DNA of 64,000 bases from Mycobacterium sp. SMC-2 (GCF_025263485.1 NZ_CP079863.1:3596001-3660000); one strand, 5' to 3'. Positions 47,948-56,488 are shown, counted from the stretch's first letter. Translations and numbers: made by a program. The notes: generated by a model from the sequence alone, not told the origin.

Positions 47948-49054
47948 TTGGACACGGTACTTGGGCTATCAGTGACGCCGACCGCCGTTGGGTGGGTCCT
48001 CGCTGAGGGACACGGCGCAGACGGCACCATCCTGGATCACCGGGAGCTGGAGCTGGACGCCTGCCCCGGCGCACGTCCCGTCAGTACCGCCGAGCAAATG
48101 GCGGACGAGGTGTTGCGGGTGGAAGCGCAGGCGGCCGCCAGCGATCACCGGCTGCGGCTCGTCGGGGTGACCTGGAACGACGAGGCGTCCGCGCAGGCCG
48201 CGCTGCTGCTGGAGGCGCTCACCGACGCGGGCCTCGACAACGTCGTACCCGTCCGTTCGCTCGACGCCGTCGAAACCCTGGCGCGGGCCATCGCGCCGGT
48301 CATCGGCTACGAGCAGGCGGCGGTCTGTCTACTCGACGATGACTCGACGACCGTTGTCATGGTCGACACCCACAACGGGGAGACGCAGACGGCGACCAAG
48401 CAGGTGCGCGGCGGCTTCGACGGGCTGACTCGCTGGCTGACGGGCATGTTCGACCGCAATGGCTGGCAGCCGGGCGGGATTGTCGTCGTCGGTCCGCACG
48501 GCCAAATCGACGGTTTCTGCTGGAAACTCGAAAAGAGCCTGCCGGTACCGGTTTTCGTGCAAGGGATGGCGCAGGTGACCGTCGCACGCGGTGCGGCCCT
48601 GGCCGCCGCCCGAAGCACTGATTTCACCGACGACCAGCTGGTGGCGGACGTCGCTGAACCCGCCGCCGCTCCCGCGCCGCCGCGGAAGCCGTCGTACGCC
48701 GGGGCCGCGACGGCTCTGGCCGCCGGCGTGGTCACGTTCGTCTCCTCGATATCGCTGGCCGTGGGCATTCAGCTGGCTCCGGCCAGCAAGCCGGCCCCTC
48801 GGCATGCGGTGCGCGCGGCGTCTCCGCAAGTCGCCGAGGCCGTGGCGCCGCCCCCGGTCGTCGCGCCGCTGACCCCGCAGGCGAAGGTTCCCGCCGCCGA
48901 GCCGATCACCGAACCCGCCGCGCCGGACGTGCAGCAGCCGGAGCCCGACAGCCGGCGGCCCTACTTGACGCGAGTGCTCGAGCACATACCCGCCGACGCC
49001 GGTGACCCGACGGGCGACGCGGCGCCGCAGCCGACCGCCCAGCCGCAGCCCTGA
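47948..49054 (+). CDS. DUF7159-like protein with C-terminal transmembrane segment and Pro/Ala tail
   Basis: A 368-residue protein possibly equivalent to Rv1887. The opening DTVLGLSVTPTAVGWVLAEGHGADGTILDHRELELD is the DUF7159 pattern and recalls the phosphate-binding strand of ASKHA (actin/Hsp70-like) folds. Residues 255-285 form one transmembrane helix (ALAAGVVTFVSSISLAVGIQLAP) followed by a Pro/Ala-rich outer tail. TTG 47948 puts the start at the conserved motif; GTG 47894 is an alternative. Function unknown. Confidence 0.68.
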   Translation: MDTVLGLSVTPTAVGWVLAEGHGADGTILDHRELELDACPGARPVSTAEQMADEVLRVEAQAAASDHRLRLVGVTWNDEASAQAALLLEALTDAGLDNVVPVRSLDAVETLARAIAPVIGYEQAAVCLLDDDSTTVVMVDTHNGETQTATKQVRGGFDGLTRWLTGMFDRNGWQPGGIVVVGPHGQIDGFCWKLEKSLPVPVFVQGMAQVTVARGAALAAARSTDFTDDQLVADVAEPAAAPAPPRKPSYAGAATALAAGVVTFVSSISLAVGIQLAPASKPAPRHAVRAASPQVAEAVAPPPVVAPLTPQAKVPAAEPITEPAAPDVQQPEPDSRRPYLTRVLEHIPADAGDPTGDAAPQPTAQPQP

Positions 49055-49075
49055 CGTCGGCGTCGGGCCGGGGGG

Positions 49076-49624
49076 TCAGGCGTCTTTCGCCTGGGTTGCG
49101 GTGAAGGACACCGAAACGTCGTCGGCGACCTGGACCGAACCCATCAGTAGCGAGTACGGCTTGATGCCGTAGTCGGTCTGGCGGACCGTGGATTGGGTGG
49201 ACATGCGCCATGCGTTCCCGAGATCCTCCGTGTGGAGTGCGATCACGTGCTCCCGTGACTTGCCCCGCACTTCGAGTTGGCCGGTGAGCCGGTAGCCATC
49301 GTCGGTCTTGTCGATGGCCCGCGTCCAGAAGCGGATTTCGGGGAATCGGCCGGCGTCCAACGACTTCAAGGCATTGGACCGCGCCAGAGCCTTCTCGGGC
49401 GTGGTCAATCCCTTGACACCGCCCTCGCCGCGCAGCACGTCCAGCGAATCGGTTTCGACCACCAGCTCGACGGCGGCCGGTTCCGAGCCGGTCCAGCTCA
49501 CGGTAGCGCGCCAGCGGGTCATCGCGATCGTGAGACGGTGACCCATTCGGGCGGCCCGCCCCTGGACTCCGGTGGTAAGGAGTAGTTCGCCGTCGGACGC
49601 GTCCAACCTCCATTGGTCGGTCAT
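49076..49624 (-). CDS. YceI-family lipid-binding protein
   Basis: A 182-residue YceI/lipocalin-like protein with no signal peptide: WRLDASDGELLLTTGVQGRAARMGHRLTIAMTRW, VVETDSLDVLRGEGGVKGLTTPEK, RFPEIRFWTRAIDKTDDGYRLTGQLEVRGKSREH. Family members bind isoprenoids or other amphiphiles. Its start is 13 bases after the Zn-ADH stop, so it is the last gene of the CYP125-like operon. Confidence 0.85.
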   Translation of the reverse strand: MTDQWRLDASDGELLLTTGVQGRAARMGHRLTIAMTRWRATVSWTGSEPAAVELVVETDSLDVLRGEGGVKGLTTPEKALARSNALKSLDAGRFPEIRFWTRAIDKTDDGYRLTGQLEVRGKSREHVIALHTEDLGNAWRMSTQSTVRQTDYGIKPYSLLMGSVQVADDVSVSFTATQAKDA

Positions 49625-49637
49625 AGACCGACTTTAA

Positions 49638-50651
49638 TCACACCGTCAACACGGTGCGGTAGTGCGCGCGTCCTTGCTCCAATGCCGCGTAGCCCTCGGC
49701 GGCCTGCGCCAGCGGCAGCTCCTCGACCCACGCCCGCACACCGGACAGGACGGCGAAATGCATAGTTTCTTCAACATCTTTCGCCGTTCCGGATGGATGA
49801 CCGATCACGCTGTAGCCGGGGGTGATGAGCTGGACCGGGCTGATAGGCAGGGGGTCGGGGGTCACGCCGATGGTGACCAATTGGCCTTGCGGCAGCAGCC
49901 CGCCGACCGTGTCCGCCATGGCCGCAGAGTTGGCGGCGGTGGCGAGGACGACCGCGACTCCGCCCAAGTCCTGCAACGCTTCTGCGACGTCACCGCTGGT
50001 GGAGTCGACGTAATGATGGGCTCCCAATTTTCGGGCGTCTTCGGCTTTGGCGGCGCCACGGGCGATGGCAACGGTCTCGAAACCCATCGCGCGAGCGAAC
50101 TGCACCCCGAGATGGCCGAGCCCGCCGACTCCCAGGATGGCGACGCGGTCACCGGGCACGGCATTGCTCTGGCGCAGAGCGTGGTAGGTGGTGACCCCGG
50201 CGCAGCCCATCGGGGCGGCTTCGACATCGGAGAGCTCCGATGGAATCCGCGCCAACGCGCTGACCGGTACCGTCACCGACTCCGCGTACCCGCCCGGGTA
50301 GTGCCAGCTGGGCACCTTGCCATTGACGCAGTGGATGAAGATTCCCTTGCGGCAGGGGTCGCAGTGGTAGCAGCAGCCGCCGAACCACCCGACAGCGACA
50401 CGCTCGCCCACCGCGAACTCACCGACGCCCTCGCCGAGTTCGGCTATCGTGCCGGCAATCTCATGGCCCGGCGTCAGCGGCCACGACATGTTTGGAAAGT
50501 TACCGTTGACGAATTCGCGGTCGGTGCCGCATACCCCGCACGCGGTCACCGCTATCCGAACCTCGTCACGGCCGGGCGGCTGCGTGTCTACCTCGGCAAG
50601 CTCCAGGGGGCCGCCCGCGGACTGGATCCGGACCGCCTGATGTGTCGGCAT
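49638..50651 (-). CDS. Zinc-dependent alcohol dehydrogenase
   Basis: A 337-residue medium-chain zinc ADH: CGVCGTDREF, GHEIAGTI, structural-zinc cysteines in CCYHCDPCRKGIFIHC, and NAD motif GVGGLGHLG. The ATG at 50651 follows the P450 stop by nine bases, and YceI follows it. It could oxidise the alcohol made by the CYP125-like enzyme; inference from operon order. Confidence 0.88.
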   Translation of the reverse strand: MPTHQAVRIQSAGGPLELAEVDTQPPGRDEVRIAVTACGVCGTDREFVNGNFPNMSWPLTPGHEIAGTIAELGEGVGEFAVGERVAVGWFGGCCYHCDPCRKGIFIHCVNGKVPSWHYPGGYAESVTVPVSALARIPSELSDVEAAPMGCAGVTTYHALRQSNAVPGDRVAILGVGGLGHLGVQFARAMGFETVAIARGAAKAEDARKLGAHHYVDSTSGDVAEALQDLGGVAVVLATAANSAAMADTVGGLLPQGQLVTIGVTPDPLPISPVQLITPGYSVIGHPSGTAKDVEETMHFAVLSGVRAWVEELPLAQAAEGYAALEQGRAHYRTVLTV

Positions 50652-50660
50652 TGGCTTAGC

Positions 50661-51947
50661 TTAGTGCGCCACAGGTGATTTCGCCGCACCGTCGGTCTGG
50701 TAGTCGACCTGCCAGTGCTTGATCCCGTTGAGCCAGCCCGAGCGTAGCCGTTCGGGCTTTCCGATCGATTCCAGGTTCGGGATGCCGTCCGCGATGGCGT
50801 TGAACATCAGGTCGATGGTCATCCGCGCCAGGTTCGCGCCAATGCAGTAGTGCGCGCCGGTGCCGCCGAAACCCACGTGGGGGTTGGGGTCGCGCAGGAT
50901 GTTGAAAGTGAACGGGTCGTCGAAGACGTCCTCGTCGAAATTGGCTGAGCGGTAAACCATCACGACCCGCTGGCCCTTCCTGATCTGCACGCCGGACAGT
51001 TCGTAGTCCTCCAGGGCGGTGCGCTGGAAGGACGTCACCGGAGTGGCCCACCGGACGATCTCGTCGGCCGCGGTCGCGGGACGTTCCCGCTTGAACAGCT
51101 CCCACTGATCGGGAAAGTCGGTGAAGGCCATCATGCCCTGGGTGATGGAGTTGCGGGTGGTCTCGTTGCCGGCCACGGCCAGCAGGATGACAAAAAAGCC
51201 GAACTCGTCGTCGGAAAGCTTGTGACCGTCGATGTCAGCCTGGACCAGCTTGGTGACGAGGTCTTCCCCCGGATTCTTCGACCGCTCGGCGGCCATCTGC
51301 ATGCCGTACGTGATGAGTTCCACCGAGGCGGTCATGGCGTCGTTGTTGGCGAACTCGGGGTCCTGGTCGCCGACCATCTCATTGGACCAGTGGAAAAGCT
51401 TCTTGCGTTCTTCCTGTGGCACTCCCATCAATCCGGCGATGGCCTGCAACGGCAGCTCACACGACACCTGCTCGACGAAGTCGCCGCGACCCTGGGCGGC
51501 CGCCTCCGCGACGATGCGTTGGGCGCGCTCGGCGAGGTCGCCGCGCAGGCGCTCGATGGCCCGGGGGGTGAAGGCGCGCGAGATGATTTTGCGCAGCCGG
51601 GTGTGTTGCGGTGCGTCCATGTTGAGCAGCACGAACTTGCCGCGCTCGATCTGCTCGCCGACCGTACCGTCCTTATAGCGCGGCAGGGCCGTCTTTTGCA
51701 GGCTGGAGAACACGTCGCTGCGCAGCGAAACCTCTTTGACGTCCTTGTGCTTGGACACCACCCAGAAGCCGCCGTCGTCGAATCCGCCGCAGCCTACCGG
51801 CTGCTCGTTCCACCAGATCGGTGCGGTCCGCCGGAGTTCGGCCAGTTCCTCCACCGGCAACCGCTCGGCGTGGATGTCCGGATCGGTGAAGTCGAATCCG
51901 GGAGGCAGATTGGGGACAGGCTTGGCGGTCGGCTCGACGGTTGACAT
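50661..51947 (-). CDS. CYP125-like steroid 26-monooxygenase paralogue
   Basis: A 428-residue P450 closely resembling M. tuberculosis CYP125, the cholesterol C26-hydroxylase: NLPPGFDFTDPDIHAERLPVEELAELRRTAPIWW, LLNMDAPQHTRLRKIISRAFTPRA, AVAGNETTRNSITQGMMAF, ADEIVRWATPVTSFQRTA and the haem loop FGGTGAHYCIGANLARM. The C-terminal SGWLNGIKHWQVDYQTDGAAKSPVAH is also CYP125-type. It sits outside the cholesterol cluster, so it is probably an additional CYP125. Start ATG 51947. Expected substrate is a sterol side chain. Confidence 0.85.
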   Translation of the reverse strand: MSTVEPTAKPVPNLPPGFDFTDPDIHAERLPVEELAELRRTAPIWWNEQPVGCGGFDDGGFWVVSKHKDVKEVSLRSDVFSSLQKTALPRYKDGTVGEQIERGKFVLLNMDAPQHTRLRKIISRAFTPRAIERLRGDLAERAQRIVAEAAAQGRGDFVEQVSCELPLQAIAGLMGVPQEERKKLFHWSNEMVGDQDPEFANNDAMTASVELITYGMQMAAERSKNPGEDLVTKLVQADIDGHKLSDDEFGFFVILLAVAGNETTRNSITQGMMAFTDFPDQWELFKRERPATAADEIVRWATPVTSFQRTALEDYELSGVQIRKGQRVVMVYRSANFDEDVFDDPFTFNILRDPNPHVGFGGTGAHYCIGANLARMTIDLMFNAIADGIPNLESIGKPERLRSGWLNGIKHWQVDYQTDGAAKSPVAH

Positions 51948-52049
51948 GGCCCGCTCCTCGAGGACGAAGTGGTCTAGTCGTCTTTGTGCAAATAAACCAC
52001 TGCTGCACCACAGTTGGGAAGCGTTGACGCAAGATCGGCGGATGGAAAT

Positions 52050-52063
52050 TGGAACATGTTCCT
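52050..52063. promoter_or_regulatory. KstR-like palindrome upstream of the CYP125-like operon
   Basis: TGGAACATGTTCCT contains the perfect palindrome GGAACATGTTCC and matches the KstR motif TnnAACnnGTTnnA at all defined positions except the last base. It lies between the divergent P450 operon (about 100 bases from its start) and the Rv1891-like gene (about 95 bases from its start). Confidence 0.5.
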
Positions 52064-52158
52064 CGTTTCCAGTCCGGGCTGCCAATACGGTCTTGTGGCC
52101 GACGGCGCGATGGATATGCTTTGGTGCAGGTCACCGGCGACGACAGGCGGGGTGGAAC

Positions 52159-52557
52159 ATGATTCGGGAACTGCTCAGCGCCGCTTCGATAGCGGGCATC
52201 GCGATTGGCATGGCGCCGTCCGCGGCGGCCGGGTACGACGGCGACGTACCGGGGATGAACTATGAGGCGTCGTTGGGCGCGCCGTGCGACAACTATGAGC
52301 GCTTCATCTTCGGTCGAGGCCCCAGCGGCCAGGCCGAGGCGTGCCACTTCCCGCCACCCAACCAGTTCCCGCCGGCCACCACCGGATACTGGGTCATCTC
52401 CTACCCGCTGTACGGGGTTCAGCAGGCCGGCGCGAAGTGCCCGGGGCCGCAAGCCGCGGCGCAGTCGGAGGCCGGGCTGCCGATGCTGTGCCTGGGAGAG
52501 CGGGGTTGGCAAGAAGGATGGTTCACCGGGGCGGGTTTCTTCCCCCCGGAGGGATGA
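52159..52557 (+). CDS. Secreted protein, Rv1891-like
   Basis: A 132-residue exported protein: signal peptide MIRELLSAASIAGIAIGMAPSAAA, then GYDGDVPGMNYEASLGAPCDNYERFIFGRGPSGQAEACHFPPP and a C-terminal WFTGAGFFPPEG. It has four cysteines, likely two disulphides. The sequence pattern strongly resembles Rv1891. ATG 52159; its stop overlaps the next gene by four bases. Function unknown. Confidence 0.85.
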   Translation: MIRELLSAASIAGIAIGMAPSAAAGYDGDVPGMNYEASLGAPCDNYERFIFGRGPSGQAEACHFPPPNQFPPATTGYWVISYPLYGVQQAGAKCPGPQAAAQSEAGLPMLCLGERGWQEGWFTGAGFFPPEG

Positions 52558-52859
52558 CCGGCTGGCTCATGAACGACGTTCGGCCCGGCGCAGCCCCGAT
52601 CCCGCGCTGGTTGCGTTTCGTCCTCGCTTCGGATCGCGCCGGCTCGGCGTGGTACATCGGGGCGGGCTTCTTCTTCGCACCGGTCCTTGCGGTGCTGTCG
52701 CCGTGGCCCGCCGTCACCACCGTGCTGTGGTGGATCATCGGGCTGGCCGGGCTTTGGCTGGGCGTGCTGGGTATCGCGATGGCCGTCGGGCTGGCCCGAA
52801 TATTACGGTCCGGAGCGGAGATCCCCGAATCGTACTGGCGCACATTGGTGAACCACTGA
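52554..52859 (+). CDS. Small membrane protein (Rv1892-like)
   Basis: A 101-residue protein with two transmembrane helices (GAGFFFAPVLAVLSPWPAVTTVLWWIIGLAGLWLGVLGIAMAVG). ATG 52554 overlaps the previous TGA (ATGA). Follows the Rv1891-like gene as in M. tuberculosis; coupled translation suggests joint function. Role unknown. Confidence 0.8.
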   Translation: MTGWLMNDVRPGAAPIPRWLRFVLASDRAGSAWYIGAGFFFAPVLAVLSPWPAVTTVLWWIIGLAGLWLGVLGIAMAVGLARILRSGAEIPESYWRTLVNH

Positions 52860-52903
52860 CCGTCTAGAGTCGGATCAAAGTCCCGCAACGATAGGAGACT
52901 CCC

Positions 52904-53128
52904 GTGGCGGTTAACCCCAAAGACGCCGTGGACGCGGTCAAGGACATCGCGACCAACGCCGTCGAAAAGGCTTCGGACATCGTCGAAAACGCCGGCGACA
53001 TCATCCGGGGCGATCTCAAGGGCGGAGTCAGCGGCATCGTCGAGAATTCGATCGACATCGCGACGCACGCCGTCGAAAGGACAAAGGAAGTCTTTACCGA
53101 CGGTAAGTACGAAGTCGACGACGAGTAG
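52904..53128 (+). CDS. Small helical protein with duplicated motif (Rv1893-like)
   Basis: A 74-residue soluble protein, mostly charged amphipathic helix. GTG 52904 is preceded by AGGAG. Residues 14-27 (DIATNAVEKASDIV) and 51-64 (DIATHAVERTKEVF) are near-repeats, and IVENAGDI/IVENSIDI recurs, so the protein arose by internal duplication. The helix style recalls LEA-like or MT0933-type antitoxin proteins, but no toxin is adjacent. Confidence 0.75.
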   Translation: MAVNPKDAVDAVKDIATNAVEKASDIVENAGDIIRGDLKGGVSGIVENSIDIATHAVERTKEVFTDGKYEVDDE

Positions 53129-53134
53129 TCGCCG

Positions 53135-54265
53135 TCAGACGGAGGCCGCCTCGTTGAGCTCGTCCAGCCTGTTGGTCGCCTCCAGGTACTCCTGCACCCA
53201 GCGCTCGATGACCGTCGCCGTCTTCTCCACCTTGGTGAACTGGCCGACGACCTGACCGACCGGGTTGAACGCGACGTCGACGCTTTCGTTGGGGTACCTG
53301 TTGGTGGCCCGCACGGCCATGCCGGAAACCATGTACTGCAAGGGCATACCGAGCGGCTTCGGGTTGTCCGGCTGCTCCCAGGCTTCGGTCCAGTCGTTGC
53401 GCAGCATCCGGGCCGGCTTGCCCGTGAACGAACGGCTGCGGACCGTATCGCGGCTACCCGCCTTGATGTACGCCTGCTGCTGCACCGGCGTGTTCGAGGA
53501 TTCCTCGACCATCAGCCACTGCGAGCCGGTCCACGCGCCCTGCGCACCCAGTGCCAGCGCCGCCGCGATCTGCTGGCCGCTGCCGATACCACCGGCCGCC
53601 AGCACGGGCACCGGGGCGACTTCCTTGACCACCTGGGGCCACAACACGATCGAGCCCACCTCGCCGCAGTGCCCACCGGCCTCGCCGCCCTGGGCGATGA
53701 TGATGTCGACGCCCGCGTCCGCGTGCTTGCGCGCCTGCGAGGGTGAGCCGCACAGCGCGGCCACCTTGAGCCCGGCTTCGTGGATGTGCTTGATCATCTC
53801 GGCCGGGGGAGTGCCGAGCGCGTTGGCGATCATCTTCACCTTCGGGTGCTTGAGCGCCACCTCGACCTGCGGCGTGGCTGTCGCCTCGGTCCACCCGAGC
53901 AGTTGCAGGCTGTCGGCGTCGCTGTCCTCGATCGGCACGCCGTGATCGGCAAGGATCTTCTTGCCGAAGTCGAGGTGCTCTTGGGGCACCATCTTGCGCA
54001 GCGTCTCGGCCAGTTCCTCCGCCGAAAGGTGCGAGTCCATGCCCTCGTACTTGTTCGGAATCACGATGTCGACGCCGTACGGGTGGTCGCCGATGTTCTC
54101 GTCAATCCAGTTGAGCTCGATCTCCAACTGCTCGGGCGTGAAGCCGACCGCGCCGAGCACACCGAACCCGCCGGCCTTGCTAACCGCGACGACGACATCG
54201 CGGCAATGGGTGAACGCAAAGATCGGGAACTCGATGCCGAGTTCATCGCAAATAGGGGTGTGCAT
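53135..54265 (-). CDS. Nitronate monooxygenase family protein (Rv1894c-like)
   Basis: A 376-residue 2-nitropropane-dioxygenase/NMO-type FMN TIM barrel: MHTPICDELGIEFPIFAFTHCRDVVVAVSKAGGFGVLGAVGFTPEQL, AGVDIIIAQGGEAGGHCGEVGS with the catalytic His, and PVLAAGGIGSGQQIAAALALGAQGAWTGSQWL (phosphate-binding). Substrate may be a nitronate or an acyl-CoA-like compound. A full KstR motif lies upstream, so it is probably part of the sterol-catabolism regulon; Rv1894c is a recalled KstR target. Confidence 0.9.
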   Translation of the reverse strand: MHTPICDELGIEFPIFAFTHCRDVVVAVSKAGGFGVLGAVGFTPEQLEIELNWIDENIGDHPYGVDIVIPNKYEGMDSHLSAEELAETLRKMVPQEHLDFGKKILADHGVPIEDSDADSLQLLGWTEATATPQVEVALKHPKVKMIANALGTPPAEMIKHIHEAGLKVAALCGSPSQARKHADAGVDIIIAQGGEAGGHCGEVGSIVLWPQVVKEVAPVPVLAAGGIGSGQQIAAALALGAQGAWTGSQWLMVEESSNTPVQQQAYIKAGSRDTVRSRSFTGKPARMLRNDWTEAWEQPDNPKPLGMPLQYMVSGMAVRATNRYPNESVDVAFNPVGQVVGQFTKVEKTATVIERWVQEYLEATNRLDELNEAASV

Positions 54266-54290
54266 TACAACTCCTGGGGCGCGGCCGAAT

Positions 54291-54304
54291 TGAAACGTGT
54301 TCTA
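54291..54304. promoter_or_regulatory. KstR operator upstream of the nitronate monooxygenase gene
   Basis: TGAAACGTGTTCTA matches the KstR consensus TnnAACnnGTTnnA at every defined base. It lies 26-39 bases upstream of the ATG at 54265 on the minus strand. KstR is the TetR repressor of cholesterol catabolism, released by 3-oxocholest-4-en-26-oyl-CoA. Confidence 0.75.
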
Positions 54305-54392
54305 GTTTAGTACGGACGGCATTGACGTGGCCAGCGGGTCCTGACCTGCGTTTTGCCACTACGACCCGTCGCGTCACCCGCTCACCGGCCGC

Positions 54393-54857
54393 TCAGGCCG
54401 CCGCGCCGTGCGCGACCCACAGCAGCAGGAACGCGAACATACAGCCAGCGCACACGAGGTGATCCCGACAGACGGACCGCGCCAGGCGCGTCTGCTCGGG
54501 CGGCCCGTCCCCGCGACGCCCGAGGCGCACCGCGTCGGGAACCGTCTGCGTCAAGGCCAGCATCGTCGGGATTCCCGCGAGGACGGCCGACAGCACCAGA
54601 AGCCACCACGGTTCCAGTCCGCGCGTGCACTGATACGTCAACGCCCCCAACAGGATCACCATGACGACGACGATCAGCCGGCTCATCGGGCGCGAAGTGG
54701 TCGTCGCGCGATGGTAGTAAGCCGCGATGGAGGCAAGCACGGTCTCGGGCAGATCGGTTGAAGCGGAACGATATCGGAGCACTTGCACGTCGAATATCAG
54801 ATCCATCCATAGGACGGCGAACAGGAATCCAGCGCAGGCCGTGAGTATCGAGGCCAT
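54393..54857 (-). CDS. Hypothetical membrane protein
   Basis: A 154-residue protein with four transmembrane helices (ILTACAGFLFAVLWMDLIF, LIVVVMVILLGALTY, WWLLVLSAVLAGIPTMLAL, and a final LVCAGCMFAFLLLWVAHG). A strong ribosome site (GGAGGAG) precedes ATG 54857. I do not recognise the family. It is the first gene of the accessory islet after the conserved nitronate monooxygenase. Confidence 0.75.
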   Translation of the reverse strand: MASILTACAGFLFAVLWMDLIFDVQVLRYRSASTDLPETVLASIAAYYHRATTTSRPMSRLIVVVMVILLGALTYQCTRGLEPWWLLVLSAVLAGIPTMLALTQTVPDAVRLGRRGDGPPEQTRLARSVCRDHLVCAGCMFAFLLLWVAHGAAA

Positions 54858-54999
54858 GACGCTCCTCCATCTCCGGCTCACAGAGAGCACTCGTCGACGT
54901 GGACCCATTGTTTCCCAGCGCCGCGTCGAAATGGAATCACTTCTGCCACTTCAGTTTCAGGGGCTTATAGGGCCGCCTGGACTTGATGCTCCTATTCGT

Positions 55000-56350
55000 G
55001 TCAAGGGTGTTTTAGGCCGCTGCTAGCCATTGGCGGTAGTTGTCGGCGAGGGTGTCGTCACGTTGGAGTCCTCGTTCTATCCGGGAGATGACCGTTGGCC
55101 AGACACCGAGGTGTTGGGCTGCGGCGGTGACCGTGATGTTCTTGGTTTGACGGGCTGGGCGCAGGTCGCTGTAGTCGTCGATGTCGCATTGCCGGGTGAG
55201 CAGCCTGAAGGTTTCGCGGGCGATGGCGCGTTTGAGCAGCCGCAGGATGTCGCGCTTGGAACGGCCGTTGGCGAGTTGGCGTGTGACGTAGTCGCGGGTG
55301 CTGGGATGGTTTGACATCCGGACCAGTGCGATGCGGTGCAGCGCTTGGTTGGCGGCTCGATCTCCGCCCCGGGAGAGTCGATGACGAGACGTCTTCCCTG
55401 AAGACGCCGGGATGGGAGCTGCGCCGCATAACATTGCGAAGGCCGCCTCGCTGCGCAGGCGGTGCGGGTTGGTGCCGGCGGTGATGATCAGCTGAGCGGC
55501 GGTATCGGGCCCAACGCCGTAGGCCGCACGCAGGCCGGGATTGATCGTGGTGATTAGTGCGTCGAGTTCGGTGGTCAGGTCTTTTTCCTGATGCTTGAGG
55601 AACTCGGTTCGTTGAGCCAGTGCTTTGCACCCGGCGAGGATGGCGGCACTGGTCGGGTCGGACTGGGTGCTGGGCCGGCAGCGGGCCAGCGCACGGGTCA
55701 GTTGAGTCGGGGTGTGACGCCGGTAGTGTTCTCGCAACTCGGCGGGGGCGGTGACGAGCAACGCTTTGATCTGGTTGATTGCGGGGGTGCGCGCTTTGAC
55801 GGCCCCGCGACGCGCGATCAGCAGGGCCCGCAATGCGTGGGTGTGTTCATCTTTGGGCACGGCCAATCCGTGACCGGCCAGCGCGGCCCGGGCCGCAGCG
55901 TAGGCATCCAATGGGTCGGATTTGCCTTGTCGTCGACGGGCTGCGCGGTCAGGCCGGTTGACTTCGGCGACCTCGATCCCGGCGTCCTGGAAAGCCCGAG
56001 TCAGCCCGGCGCCATAGGAGCTGGTGCCCTCGATACCTGCGATTTGCACCTGTCCGAAGCTTTGCGCCCATTTGACCGCCACGAAATAGTCGACGGGGCG
56101 CGTCCGAAACTTGGTATCGGCCAACGGTTTTCCCGTCGTATCCAAAACGGCTAGGTGGACGGTATCCAAATGGGTGTCGGCGCCGATGACGACGACGCGT
56201 GAAGCTGTCACGATGGTGGTGTCTCCTTCTGCGGGTAGCGGAATGGCGGACACCCCGGCCGGGCGGGCAGACAAGACATTGAAGAGGGAACTGCCAGGCT
56301 CCTGATTAAGTCATGTCCGCCCCGCCGGGGGCATCCTTCGGCAACCACTG
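55000..56350. mobile_element. IS110-family insertion sequence (ends approximate)
   Basis: The transposase gene at 55012-56211 plus flanking non-coding DNA. IS110 elements carry no terminal inverted repeats, so the exact ends cannot be placed; the left end is near 54980-55011, and the right end somewhere in 56212-56400. A GGCGGACA/TGTCCGCC inverted repeat (56245-56252 and 56314-56321) lies in the non-coding flank upstream of the transposase. Confidence 0.55.
55012..56211 (-). CDS. IS110-family transposase
   Basis: A 399-residue DEDD transposase: VIGADTHLDTVHLAVLD (first acidic residue), GIEGTSSYGAGLTRAFQDAG, KSDPLDAYAAARAAL (DxxD), then the C-terminal Transposase_20 domain PGLRAAYGVGPDTAAQLIITAG and CGAAPIPASSGKTSRHRLSRGGDRAANQALHRIAL with its catalytic serine. 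A helix-turn-helix-like tail (TAAAQHLGVWPTVISRIERGLQRDDTLADNYRQWL) ends the protein. GTG 56211 is preceded by AAGGAGA, though 13 bases away. The reading frame is intact. Confidence 0.9.
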   Translation of the reverse strand: MTASRVVVIGADTHLDTVHLAVLDTTGKPLADTKFRTRPVDYFVAVKWAQSFGQVQIAGIEGTSSYGAGLTRAFQDAGIEVAEVNRPDRAARRRQGKSDPLDAYAAARAALAGHGLAVPKDEHTHALRALLIARRGAVKARTPAINQIKALLVTAPAELREHYRRHTPTQLTRALARCRPSTQSDPTSAAILAGCKALAQRTEFLKHQEKDLTTELDALITTINPGLRAAYGVGPDTAAQLIITAGTNPHRLRSEAAFAMLCGAAPIPASSGKTSRHRLSRGGDRAANQALHRIALVRMSNHPSTRDYVTRQLANGRSKRDILRLLKRAIARETFRLLTRQCDIDDYSDLRPARQTKNITVTAAAQHLGVWPTVISRIERGLQRDDTLADNYRQWLAAA

Positions 56351-56400
56351 ACCGGTGGGACAGATCAATTCCAAGACAACCCAACAGGGCGTCAGTCAGA
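56212..56400 (-). ncRNA. Possible bridge-RNA region of the IS110 element
   Basis: IS110-type elements express a bridge RNA from the non-coding end upstream of the transposase. This segment is GC-rich and contains an 8-bp perfect inverted repeat (56245-56252 / 56314-56321) and several short complementary stretches (CCGGCCGGGCGG, CCCCGCCGGGGG). The RNA itself, its loops and limits are not determined. Confidence 0.25.
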
Positions 56401-56488
56401 ACGGCGAGTCACCACCGGTAGTGGCCACCGCGACCATCCTTAATCGGGTCGCCTGAACAGAATCAATGTCGGTGGGCGGTCGTAGTAT

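Noticed and set aside
52904..53128. Toxin-antitoxin module at the Rv1893-like gene
   Set aside because: The protein has an antitoxin-like helix, but no toxin candidate lies next to it.
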